Source of the DNA: Thermoflavifilum aggregans
Lineage (GTDB): Bacteria; Bacteroidota; Bacteroidia; Chitinophagales; Chitinophagaceae
Reading direction: 5' to 3'
Length of the DNA: 64,000 nucleotides
Assembly: GCF_002797735.1 (NCBI RefSeq)
Contig: NZ_PGFG01000001.1
Coordinates: 248,001 to 312,000, forward strand
A program made the position numbers and the translations under genes. Shown piece after piece: positions 16,521 through 25,464 of this stretch; position 1 is the first letter of the stretch; each line of letters starts with the position of its first letter. The notes beneath the pieces were generated by a model. It saw nothing but the letters and a program-made list of their open reading frames with translations, had not been told where the DNA came from and searched no databases.

Positions 16521-19500
16521 ATGATGTGCATGGCAGAAGAACAGTCCAGAAGGGGCTTATACTCGCCGGAATTCGAGCATGATGCTTGCGGGATAGGATT
16601 TGTAGCCCATATCAAGGGGGTAAAATCGCATCAGATCATAGAAGATGCACTCACCGTCCTCGAAAATATGGAGCATCGGGGTGCTTGTGGTTGCGAAAAC
16701 AACACCGGCGATGGTGCCGGTATTTTGATTCAGATGCCCGATGCCTTTTTGCGGGAAGTTGCGATGGATTTGCAAATCCAGTTACCTCCGTTTGGGGCCT
16801 ATGGGGTGGGTATGACCTTTTTTCCGAAAGATGGTAAGGTCAGCCAGGAGTGTAAGGAAATCATTCAGCGTTGTGCTGACAGGCTGGGCATTCCTATTCT
16901 GGGCTACCGGCCCGTACCAACGGATAACACCCTGATTGGTGAAACGGCACGCAGTGCCGAGCCGGTTATGGAACAGCTTTTTGTAGGCAGGCCCACAGGT
17001 GTGGAAGATGCTGAAGCATTCGAACGGAAGCTGTTTGTGCTGAGAAACTATATTTCGCATACCATCCGGAACACCTTGGGTGAAGAGGGTAAACTGTTTT
17101 ATTTTGCTTCCTTTTCCTACAAAACCCTGGTATACAAGGGCCAGCTTACTTCATCGCAGCTCAGAAGCTATTTTACCGATTTACGCGATCCGCGCGTGGT
17201 ATCGGCTTTCGGGCTGATTCATTCCCGCTTTGCCACCAATACCTTTCCATCCTGGAAGCTGGCGCAGCCTTTCCGCTATATCGCCCATAATGGTGAAATC
17301 AATACCCTGAAGGGCAACCTCAACTGGCTGCGGAGCAACGAAGCGAACATGCGGTCAAAGTATTTCACCCGGGAAGAAATGGAAATGCTTTTACCTATTG
17401 TGGAAGAGGGGCTTTCCGATTCCGGGTGCCTGGATAACATGATTGAATTGCTTACGCTGGCGGGCCGTTCGCTGCCTCATGTGATGATGATGTTGATTCC
17501 TGAGGCCTGGGACGGTCATGAAGAAATGGATCCGCTCAAGAAAGCGTTTTATGAATACCACGCCTCCATCATGGAGCCATGGGATGGCCCGGCTTCTATT
17601 TCATTTACCGATGGTCAGATCATTGGGGCTACGCTCGACAGAAACGGGTTGAGGCCTTCGCGTTATGTAGTAACCCGTGACGACCGGGTCATCATGGCTT
17701 CTGAAGCCGGGGTATTGCCCGTGGATCCGGAACTTGTAGTAGAAAAGGGACGTTTGCAGCCGGGGAAAATGTTTATAGTGGATTTGCAGAAAGGTCGTAT
17801 TATCAGCGATGAGGAGCTAAAACGCGATATTTGTTCACGCCAACCCTACAGTGAATGGCTGAATAAGTATAAAATCCGCCTGGAAGAATTGCCTGAACCC
17901 AGGGTCGTATTTACCGAACTGCAACACGACGCTATTTTTAAATATCAGCAAGTATTTGGTTATACCAGCGAAGACCTGGAAAAAGTTATCGCTCCCATGG
18001 CTACCGAAGGCAAGGAACCGGTAGGGTCTATGGGATCGGATATTCCGTTGGCAGTATTGTCAGACCAACCCCAGCACCTGAGCAGTTATTTCAAGCAACT
18101 GTTTGCGCAGGTTACCAACCCTCCCATTGATCCTATCCGGGAACGGCTGGTGATGAGCCTGGCTACTTATGTGGGCAACAGCGGCAATCTGCTGGAAGAA
18201 GATCCCATGCATTGCCATACGGTAGCACTCAAGCATCCGGTGCTGACCGATATTGAGCTGGAAAAATTGCGAAGCATTGATACGGGCATGTTCCAGGCCA
18301 AAACCCTGCAAACCTATTTCCGTGCCGATGGTAAACCGGGTTCTTTGGAAAAAGGTCTGCAGCGGCTGTGTCGCTATGCGGTAGATGCCGTGGAAGACGG
18401 TTTTGAAGTACTGGTGCTTTCTGACAGGGCGATTGATTCCGAGCATGCCGCTATTCCTTCCCTGCTTGCCGTTTCGGCTGTTCATCATCATCTGATCCGC
18501 AAAGGTTACCGCAGTCAGGTAGGCCTTGTGGTGGAAGCCGGCGATATCTGGGAGGTACATCATTTTGCCTGTCTGCTGGGATTTGGTGCAACGGCCATCA
18601 ATCCCTATCTGGCTTTCGCCACCATCCGCGATATGAAGGAATCCGGCAAGCTGCAAACCGATTTGTCGACAGAAGAACTGATTCAGAATTATATCCATGC
18701 CGTAAATGAAGGCCTGCTGAAGGTGTTTTCCAAAATGGGCATTTCCACCCTGCAATCCTATCAGGGGGCACAGATTTTTGAAATCCTGGGTATCAACCAG
18801 TCGGTGGTTGACAAGTATTTCACCGGTGCCATTTCCCGGATTCAGGGCATGGGGCTGGATGATATCGCCCGGGAAACGCTGGCCAAACACTGGATGGGAT
18901 TTTCCAGAAAAGAAATTCCCGTGCAGCGTCTCCTTACCGGAGGGGTCTATCAATGGAAACGAAAAGGTGAGTTCCACCTGTTCAATCCCCAGACAGTTCA
19001 CCTGCTGCAGCATGCAACCCGCACGGGCAGCTATGAGGTGTATAAAAAATACGCCAGGTTGATCAACGACCAGAGCGAAAAAGCCTGTACGTTACGCAGC
19101 CTGTTTACTTTCAGGAAAACCAGGCCTTCTGTTCCCATCGAAGAAGTGGAGCCTGCGGAAAATATTTATCGCCGGTTTGCCACGGGTGCTATGAGTTTTG
19201 GATCCATATCCTACGAAGCCCATACTACTTTGGCTATTGCCATGAACCGACTGGGCGGGAAAAGCAATACCGGAGAAGGCGGAGAAGACGATTCGCGCTA
19301 TGATCCCCTACCCAATGGCGACAGTGCCCGGTCAGCCATCAAACAGGTGGCTTCGGCCCGCTTTGGGGTAACCAGTTATTATCTCACCAACGCCGATGAA
19401 CTGCAAATCAAAATGGCACAGGGTGCCAAGCCTGGGGAAGGAGGCCAGCTGCCTGGCCATAAGGTAGATGAATGGATTGCACGGGTGAGACATTCTACAC

Positions 19501-21092
19501 CGGGCGTGGGATTGATTTCGCCTCCCCCGCATCACGATATTTATTCCATTGAAGATCTGGCCCAGCTGATTTTTGATCTGAAAAATGCCAATCCTGAGGC
19601 CCGGATCAGCGTGAAGCTGGTTTCCAAAGCCGGCGTAGGTACCATTGCCGCTGGTGTAACCAAAGCCCATGCCGATGTGGTGCTGATTTCAGGGCATGAT
19701 GGTGGAACCGGAGCATCGCCTATCAGCTCCATCCGTCATGCGGGACTACCCTGGGAACTGGGCCTGGCCGAAACCCATCAAACATTGGTCAGAAACAAAC
19801 TGCGCAGCCGGGTTATCGTCCAGACTGACGGGCAGATCCGTACCGGCCGCGACGTGGCTATCGCAGCCCTGCTGGGTGCCGAAGAATGGGGCATCGCTAC
19901 AGCTGCGCTTGTGGCCGAAGGTTGTATCCTGATGCGGAAATGTCATTTGAATACCTGTCCGGTGGGAGTAGCTACCCAGGATCCTGTGCTTCGCGAAAGA
20001 TTCACCGGGAAACCAGAGTATGTGGAAAATCTCTTCAGATTCATTACACAGGAACTCCGGGAAATCATGGCCGAACTGGGCTTCCGGACAGTTGATGAAA
20101 TGATTGGTCATACTGAATGCCTGGCTGTGCGGGAAGATATCCATCACTGGAAATATAAAAAGCTGGATCTTTCCCCCATCCTCCAAAAACCGGATATTGA
20201 GGGGCAACCCCCCTTGTATTGCTGTGAAAAACAGGATCATGGATTGAGTGGGGTGCTTGATTGGAAATTGATTGAAGTGGCCAAACCGGCTCTGGAACAG
20301 GGCTCCGCCGTGCGTGCAGAATTTCCCATCAAAAATACAGATCGTACCACCGGCACCATGCTCTCCCATGAGATTACCAAACGGTATAAAAAAGAAGGTT
20401 TGCCGGAAGACACCATCTGGTTGAAATTCCGTGGATCGGCCGGGCAGAGCTTTGGAGCCTTTGCCGCTCCGGGCCTCACCATGGAGCTGGAAGGTGAAGC
20501 CAACGATTATTTTGGCAAAGGATTGAGCGGTGCCAAACTGATTCTTTATCCCGACCGGCAAAGCCGTTTTGTACCGGAGGAAAACATAATTATCGGCAAT
20601 GTGGCCTTCTATGGTGCCACATCTGGTGAGGCCTATATCCGCGGCAAAGCCGGAGAGCGCTTCTGTGTACGTAACTCCGGGCTGTATGCAGTAGTGGAAG
20701 GCGTAGGCGATCATGGCTGTGAATACATGACAGGTGGCCGTGTAGTGATTCTGGGTGAAACAGGACGAAATTTTGCCGCGGGTATGAGTGGCGGTATTGC
20801 CTATGTGTATGATGTGAATAACCTGCTGCCACAGCGGTATAACCCGGAGATGGTGGATCTGGATCCGCTAGAGGAAGAAGATGAAACTTTGCTCCATCGC
20901 CTGATCAGCCGGCATTACCAGTATACCCGGAGCAAAGTTGCTGAATTTGTACTGAACGACTGGGAAAACCAGTTGAGGAATTTCGTAAAGGTATTTCCAA
21001 AAGATTACAAAAAAGCTTTGCAACAACAGAAACAAAAGGCTGCCACCGGCCTGGCCGGGGCCAATCAGCCCCTGCCCGGACAAAAGGGCTGA
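16521..21092 (+). CDS. gltB: Glutamate synthase large (alpha) subunit
   Basis: The large subunit of NADPH-dependent glutamate synthase converts glutamine and 2-oxoglutarate to glutamate. The 1523 residues match the family. An N-terminal class II amidotransferase domain starts with ACGIGF, and Cys23 becomes the N-terminal nucleophile after propeptide removal. The central domain and FMN-binding synthase domain (about 830-1210) follow, with the 3Fe-4S cluster ligands Cys1135, Cys1141 and Cys1146 (CILMRKCHLNTC). The C-terminal GXGXG beta-helix domain ends the protein. It is 43 bp upstream of gltD and clearly cotranscribed with it. Confidence 0.97.
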   Translation: MMCMAEEQSRRGLYSPEFEHDACGIGFVAHIKGVKSHQIIEDALTVLENMEHRGACGCENNTGDGAGILIQMPDAFLREVAMDLQIQLPPFGAYGVGMTFFPKDGKVSQECKEIIQRCADRLGIPILGYRPVPTDNTLIGETARSAEPVMEQLFVGRPTGVEDAEAFERKLFVLRNYISHTIRNTLGEEGKLFYFASFSYKTLVYKGQLTSSQLRSYFTDLRDPRVVSAFGLIHSRFATNTFPSWKLAQPFRYIAHNGEINTLKGNLNWLRSNEANMRSKYFTREEMEMLLPIVEEGLSDSGCLDNMIELLTLAGRSLPHVMMMLIPEAWDGHEEMDPLKKAFYEYHASIMEPWDGPASISFTDGQIIGATLDRNGLRPSRYVVTRDDRVIMASEAGVLPVDPELVVEKGRLQPGKMFIVDLQKGRIISDEELKRDICSRQPYSEWLNKYKIRLEELPEPRVVFTELQHDAIFKYQQVFGYTSEDLEKVIAPMATEGKEPVGSMGSDIPLAVLSDQPQHLSSYFKQLFAQVTNPPIDPIRERLVMSLATYVGNSGNLLEEDPMHCHTVALKHPVLTDIELEKLRSIDTGMFQAKTLQTYFRADGKPGSLEKGLQRLCRYAVDAVEDGFEVLVLSDRAIDSEHAAIPSLLAVSAVHHHLIRKGYRSQVGLVVEAGDIWEVHHFACLLGFGATAINPYLAFATIRDMKESGKLQTDLSTEELIQNYIHAVNEGLLKVFSKMGISTLQSYQGAQIFEILGINQSVVDKYFTGAISRIQGMGLDDIARETLAKHWMGFSRKEIPVQRLLTGGVYQWKRKGEFHLFNPQTVHLLQHATRTGSYEVYKKYARLINDQSEKACTLRSLFTFRKTRPSVPIEEVEPAENIYRRFATGAMSFGSISYEAHTTLAIAMNRLGGKSNTGEGGEDDSRYDPLPNGDSARSAIKQVASARFGVTSYYLTNADELQIKMAQGAKPGEGGQLPGHKVDEWIARVRHSTPGVGLISPPPHHDIYSIEDLAQLIFDLKNANPEARISVKLVSKAGVGTIAAGVTKAHADVVLISGHDGGTGASPISSIRHAGLPWELGLAETHQTLVRNKLRSRVIVQTDGQIRTGRDVAIAALLGAEEWGIATAALVAEGCILMRKCHLNTCPVGVATQDPVLRERFTGKPEYVENLFRFITQELREIMAELGFRTVDEMIGHTECLAVREDIHHWKYKKLDLSPILQKPDIEGQPPLYCCEKQDHGLSGVLDWKLIEVAKPALEQGSAVRAEFPIKNTDRTTGTMLSHEITKRYKKEGLPEDTIWLKFRGSAGQSFGAFAAPGLTMELEGEANDYFGKGLSGAKLILYPDRQSRFVPEENIIIGNVAFYGATSGEAYIRGKAGERFCVRNSGLYAVVEGVGDHGCEYMTGGRVVILGETGRNFAAGMSGGIAYVYDVNNLLPQRYNPEMVDLDPLEEEDETLLHRLISRHYQYTRSKVAEFVLNDWENQLRNFVKVFPKDYKKALQQQKQKAATGLAGANQPLPGQKG

Positions 21093-21135
21093 TATAACCA
21101 AGAATTATGGTTTGAAACTGAACTGAGAAAAGGAA

Positions 21136-22614
21136 ATGGGAAAGATTACCGGATTTCTGGAATATACTCGAGAGTTGCCTCCCAAGGCTGATCCGAAAGA
21201 GCGGATTCAACACTTCAGGGAGTTTGTAGCTCGTTTTACCGAGGAAAAACTCAACCAGCAGGCCGCACGTTGCATGAATTGTGGTATTCCCTTCTGCCAC
21301 AGCTCCTATGGCTGTCCGCTGGGAAATGTGATTCCGGAGTTCAACGATGCGGTGTATCGGAAGAACTGGGTGGAAGCTTATGAAATCCTGAGCAGTACGA
21401 ATAATTTTCCGGAATTCACCGGTCGCATCTGTCCGGCCCCTTGTGAGAGCGCATGTGTGCTGGGCATCAACCAGCCACCGGTAACTATTGAAGAGATTGA
21501 AAAACACATCATTGAGATTGCCTATGAAAAAGGACTGGTAAAGCCCCGCATACCCCGGTTGCGTACAGGCAAAAAAGTGGCTGTCGTGGGTTCCGGTCCG
21601 GCCGGACTGGCAGCAGCAGCGCAGCTAAATTACGCCGGTCATCAGGTTACTGTTTTTGAACGGGATGATGCGCCGGGTGGTTTGTTGCGGTATGGCATTC
21701 CGGATTTTAAGCTGGAAAAATGGGTGGTGGATCGCCGCATTCGCCTGATGCAGGAAGAGGGGGTAGTGTTTGTGTGCAATGCCCATGTGGGAGTGAATGT
21801 GCCTATCAATGAATTGCTTGAAGAATATGATGCAATTGTACTGGCTGGAGGTTCAACTGTACCCCGGGATCTGCCTGTACCGGGGCGTGAGCTAAAGGGT
21901 ATTCATTTTGCCATGGAATTTTTGAAACAACAAAATAAAAGGGTAAGCCGCAAACCCATCCAGGGAGAAGAAATCCTGGCAACAGGGAAAAACGTGATTA
22001 TCATTGGCGGCGGGGACACCGGATCGGATTGTCTGGGTACTTCCCTGCGGCAGAAAGCGGCTTCCGTCACCCAATTTGAATTACTTCCGCAGCCACCGGC
22101 CGCCCGCACACCTTTCATGCCTTGGCCTACCTATCCTATGATATTGAAAACCTCTACCTCGCATGAAGAAGGGGGCAAACGCCATTGGGCTATAGCTACC
22201 AAGGCATTTCTGGGTGATGAAAACGGACGTTTGCGCGCCCTGCAAGTGGTGGATCTGAAATGGAGTCTGAATGAAGAACAACGCCCGGTGCGTTTTGAAG
22301 AAATACCCGGTTCGCAACGGGAAATTCCCGCTGATCTGGTGCTGCTGGCAATGGGTTTTGTGCATCCCGAACATACGATAGTGGATCAGCTAGGTATAGA
22401 AAAAGATGAACGAGGCAATGTAAAGGCATCTGAAAAAGATTACAGGACTTCTGTGGAAAAAATATTCGCAGCCGGGGATATGCGGCGGGGGCAATCGCTG
22501 GTGGTTTGGGCTATTTCAGAAGGACGTGAATGTGCCCGCCAGGTAGATGAATATTTGATGGGGTATTCCTTGCTGGAAAGGAAAGATCATTCCTTGCTGG
22601 AGCTTTGTGCATAA
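21136..22614 (+). CDS. gltD: Glutamate synthase small (beta) subunit
   Basis: The small subunit passes electrons from NADPH through FAD and Fe-S clusters to GltB. The N-terminal part has two cysteine clusters (CMNCGIPFCHSSYGC and CPAPCESAC) that bind 4Fe-4S centres. An FAD-binding Rossmann motif VGSGPAGLAAA lies near residue 154 and an NADPH motif IIGGGDTGSDC near residue 295. The 492-residue length is typical. An AAAGGA-like sequence lies just before the ATG. A strong terminator 65 bp past the stop closes the gltBD operon. Confidence 0.97.
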   Translation: MGKITGFLEYTRELPPKADPKERIQHFREFVARFTEEKLNQQAARCMNCGIPFCHSSYGCPLGNVIPEFNDAVYRKNWVEAYEILSSTNNFPEFTGRICPAPCESACVLGINQPPVTIEEIEKHIIEIAYEKGLVKPRIPRLRTGKKVAVVGSGPAGLAAAAQLNYAGHQVTVFERDDAPGGLLRYGIPDFKLEKWVVDRRIRLMQEEGVVFVCNAHVGVNVPINELLEEYDAIVLAGGSTVPRDLPVPGRELKGIHFAMEFLKQQNKRVSRKPIQGEEILATGKNVIIIGGGDTGSDCLGTSLRQKAASVTQFELLPQPPAARTPFMPWPTYPMILKTSTSHEEGGKRHWAIATKAFLGDENGRLRALQVVDLKWSLNEEQRPVRFEEIPGSQREIPADLVLLAMGFVHPEHTIVDQLGIEKDERGNVKASEKDYRTSVEKIFAAGDMRRGQSLVVWAISEGRECARQVDEYLMGYSLLERKDHSLLELCA

Positions 22615-22678
22615 CGAGCTTTGGCCCATAAAGAGGCTTTTTTCATAAGCAGGCTTAGATTTTGTAGTGACTATGACC

Positions 22679-22711
22679 CGGGTTAGGTGTTTACCTGACC
22701 CGCTTTTTTTT
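22679..22711 (+). terminator. Rho-independent terminator of gltBD
   Basis: CGGGTTAGG (22679-22687) pairs with CCTGACCCG (22694-22702), including one G-T wobble, with loop TGTTTA, followed by C and eight T (22704-22711). Confidence 0.85.
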
Positions 22712-22718
22712 ACCGTTC

Positions 22719-23228
22719 CTATCCCTTTTGTTTGTAAATCGGGATGTGGCTGCATGCTTCTCCATACATGAGGCTTTTTACATGAGGCAGTAACTTTTGG
22801 GTAATGGCCAGATATAATGAGGAAGGAATCTGCTCATCACCGCAACCTTTAACCAATACCCGCTGACCTTGAAAATTTTCAACCGGCAATGCCCGAATGC
22901 GATCCAGCGCTACCTGCAGCCGAACGGAATCAAAATCACCAGGGTAAATTTCACGGGCTACCCCTTGCAGGTGTTTCACTGGGAGCATGTAAGCCCAAAG
23001 CGGAATGATGGCATCTGCGCTGCAGGTAATCCCGGCATAACGATTCTGAAATGCACGCCAGTCTTGCTGCTCAAGAGCCTGCCGGTAGTCCTTTTCACGC
23101 AATATCAGTCCTTGAAACAGATAATCTTTGATGTCCAGGATGGCAATTTCATCAGGAGAAGGAAAATAATCGGCCAGGTCAATGGTAACCAGTCCACTTT
23201 GTGCTATGCGGTTGACAATCTCTTCCAT
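22719..23228 (-). CDS. DUF2480 family protein
   Basis: A 169-residue cytoplasmic protein with the N-terminal pattern IVNRIAQSGLVTIDL and the central phrase FQNRYAGITCSADAIIPLWAYML that typify DUF2480, a family restricted largely to Bacteroidota. Its C-terminal half contains VKGCGD and an arrangement of conserved Cys and His (CGDE, GEACSHIPI) suggestive of metal binding, but the function is unknown. It converges on gltD, separated by the gltBD terminator. Confidence 0.85.
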   Translation of the reverse strand: MEEIVNRIAQSGLVTIDLADYFPSPDEIAILDIKDYLFQGLILREKDYRQALEQQDWRAFQNRYAGITCSADAIIPLWAYMLPVKHLQGVAREIYPGDFDSVRLQVALDRIRALPVENFQGQRVLVKGCGDEQIPSSLYLAITQKLLPHVKSLMYGEACSHIPIYKQKG

Positions 23229-23285
23229 ACACCTTCCTTTTTAAGACTTCAAGCCAACAGATAAGCGGGTAAAATACGAATCTAC

Positions 23286-23335
23286 CAAAAATTTTTCTGC
23301 AGCAGGATGCTTTAATTGCTTCCTGCTGCAGAAAA
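23286..23335 (-). terminator. Terminator of the 648-aa M1 peptidase gene
   Basis: A perfect 15-bp inverted repeat (23293-23307 with 23321-23335, 13-base loop). On the minus strand it is followed by ATTTTTGG. It lies 22 bp past the peptidase stop. Confidence 0.75.
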
Positions 23336-23357
23336 TGACGCGAGCATGAATAAAAAG

Positions 23358-25304
23358 TTATCTGGGCCACTGGTTGTTGCTCCGATCCACATCGGGGAAC
23401 TGATCGTCAGGATCGAGTATCACAGATTTTACCCGGGAAGTAGTTGGATAAAAGAATGTCCATTTCCCTCCCCTTTGCCAGATTTCCACGGGCAATTGCA
23501 GGAAATGCGACTGGCCATTGGTTTCCTCAATGCGAATGAGTACCGGCAAAGCCATGCGATCTCGATTGCTGAGCGTAATATAGCAGCCTTTGGAAGGATC
23601 GTTGTTTGCGTAAATCACGGTATCCACGGCCTGGTCTAGCGTCCATGTGGTATAGAACCATTCTTTCCAGAACCAGCCCAGGTCTTCCCCGCCGGCATTT
23701 TCCATGGTACGGAAGAAATCCTCCGGTTGGGGATGTTTAAATGCCCAGCGTTGGATATATGTCCGGAAGGCATAGTCAAACCGTTGAGGGCCCAAAACCC
23801 AGTCACGCAGGATATCCAGTGCCAGTGCGGTTTTGGAATAATACAGGCCGTATTCATTCAGGCTCATGGCCTCGGGCGGAGTCATCAACGGATCCTGCTC
23901 ACGTTGCATGGCTCTGGCCAGATACAATGCAGGGTGATCTGCGGCATTGTAATATTCTCCGTGATTGAACATCCGGGTTGCATATTCATTGATGAAAGTG
24001 TTGAATCCTTCGTCTTGCCACATATACCGGCGTTCATTGGAACCTACAATCATAGGAAACCAGTTGTGGCCAATTTCATGGGTGATATCACCCCATAGTT
24101 CACCATCCTGCAGATCGTGCCGGCAGAAGATAATGCCAGGATATTCCATACCCAGCGCCACACCGGCTACGCTCACGGCCGAATTCCAGGGATATTCATA
24201 ATAAGCCTTTGAATAAATCTCGATGCTGTGTTTCAGATATTCCGTAGAACGGCCATACGCATGTGCGCCCGCACTTTCAACCGGGTAGACTGATTGTGCC
24301 AGGGCTTTCCGGCCGCTGGGGAGGTTTACGCGGGCTGCATCCCACATAAAGGCTTTGGAAGCTGCCCACGAAACATCGCGGGTATTAAGCATACGGAAAT
24401 GCCAGGTCAGATTACCGGAATGCACAGGTCGGGTTTCAGGTTTGCCTATTTCATTTTCACGAATGATCATCACGGTGCTATCGCTCTGCCAGGCTTTCTG
24501 CAGGCGTTCTATTTCGGTACGGGTCAGCACCTGTTCCGGATTCATTAGATCGCCAGACCCCACCACAATCATATCAGCAGGAGCCGTGATGTAATAATCA
24601 AAATTTCCGTATTCACAGTAAAATTCTCCCAATCCCATGTATGGCAGTGTATTCCAGCCCATCACATCATCATACACTTCCATGCGCGGGTACCATTGGG
24701 CAATTTCATATACCACGCCGTTTTTGGTATACAGGCGCCCCATGCGATCAGCTCCGTATTCAGGAATAGCGAAATCATAGCTTACCTGAATAGTAATACT
24801 ATCACCTCTCGGCTTTACAGGCTGGCCTAACCGGATTTGCATGCGTGTGTCAGAGATAATGGGTTGAACCGTTTGCTTTTTGCCGTGGTAGATAATGCTA
24901 ACCTGATGAATATGATATCCGCCGCGTTTGAATCCTTTTACATCAAAACGATCGCCACCAACCGGAGTGGTAGCAGCTCCTCTTGAATCGGGAGCAAACA
25001 GATTCTGATCCAGCTGCAGCCACAGAAATCCAAGAGAATCCGGGCTGTTGTTGCGGTAATGAATAGTTACTTCTCCCGTGATGGTGGTATCTTTTTCACT
25101 CAATGTGGCATGTATTTCATAATCAGCCCGGTTTTGCCAGTACTGCGGGCCGGGAGAACCATCGGCACTGCGGTACACATTGCCATTATGGGTGTAAAAA
25201 AACGGATTAAACAAGGCAAGGGGATCGTACGATTGCTGGGCAAAGCTTACCTGGCAGATCAGGATGCCCATGATCCAAAAAGAAAAGTGGCTTAGATGTT
25301 TCAT
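23358..25304 (-). CDS. M1 family zinc metallopeptidase (exported)
   Basis: A zinc aminopeptidase-type enzyme exported through a Sec signal peptide (cleavage expected after SFAQ). The 648 residues show an N-terminal beta-domain and a gluzincin catalytic domain. The catalytic domain has GMEYPG in place of the GAMEN exopeptidase loop, and HEIGH (His409, Glu410, His413) followed by Glu432 in DEGFNTF. The GMEYP variant is common in the Bacteroidota M1 subfamily acting on peptides in the periplasm or outside. A paralogue with the same architecture and an added C-terminal domain lies at 36624-39254. No consensus promoter was found. Confidence 0.93.
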   Translation of the reverse strand: MKHLSHFSFWIMGILICQVSFAQQSYDPLALFNPFFYTHNGNVYRSADGSPGPQYWQNRADYEIHATLSEKDTTITGEVTIHYRNNSPDSLGFLWLQLDQNLFAPDSRGAATTPVGGDRFDVKGFKRGGYHIHQVSIIYHGKKQTVQPIISDTRMQIRLGQPVKPRGDSITIQVSYDFAIPEYGADRMGRLYTKNGVVYEIAQWYPRMEVYDDVMGWNTLPYMGLGEFYCEYGNFDYYITAPADMIVVGSGDLMNPEQVLTRTEIERLQKAWQSDSTVMIIRENEIGKPETRPVHSGNLTWHFRMLNTRDVSWAASKAFMWDAARVNLPSGRKALAQSVYPVESAGAHAYGRSTEYLKHSIEIYSKAYYEYPWNSAVSVAGVALGMEYPGIIFCRHDLQDGELWGDITHEIGHNWFPMIVGSNERRYMWQDEGFNTFINEYATRMFNHGEYYNAADHPALYLARAMQREQDPLMTPPEAMSLNEYGLYYSKTALALDILRDWVLGPQRFDYAFRTYIQRWAFKHPQPEDFFRTMENAGGEDLGWFWKEWFYTTWTLDQAVDTVIYANNDPSKGCYITLSNRDRMALPVLIRIEETNGQSHFLQLPVEIWQRGGKWTFFYPTTSRVKSVILDPDDQFPDVDRSNNQWPR

Positions 25305-25464
25305 AGGGAAAATGTTAAATAATCCGGCGCCTAAGCTATTAAGGAATCTTTAATCATGCAAATGAAAATGACGAGCGGATAAAGTTCATTATTTCCTTCC
25401 GGTTAAACGCAGGATGGCGGAGCCTTTTGTGGTTCCTATATTTGGCTTGATCACAAAGCGATGA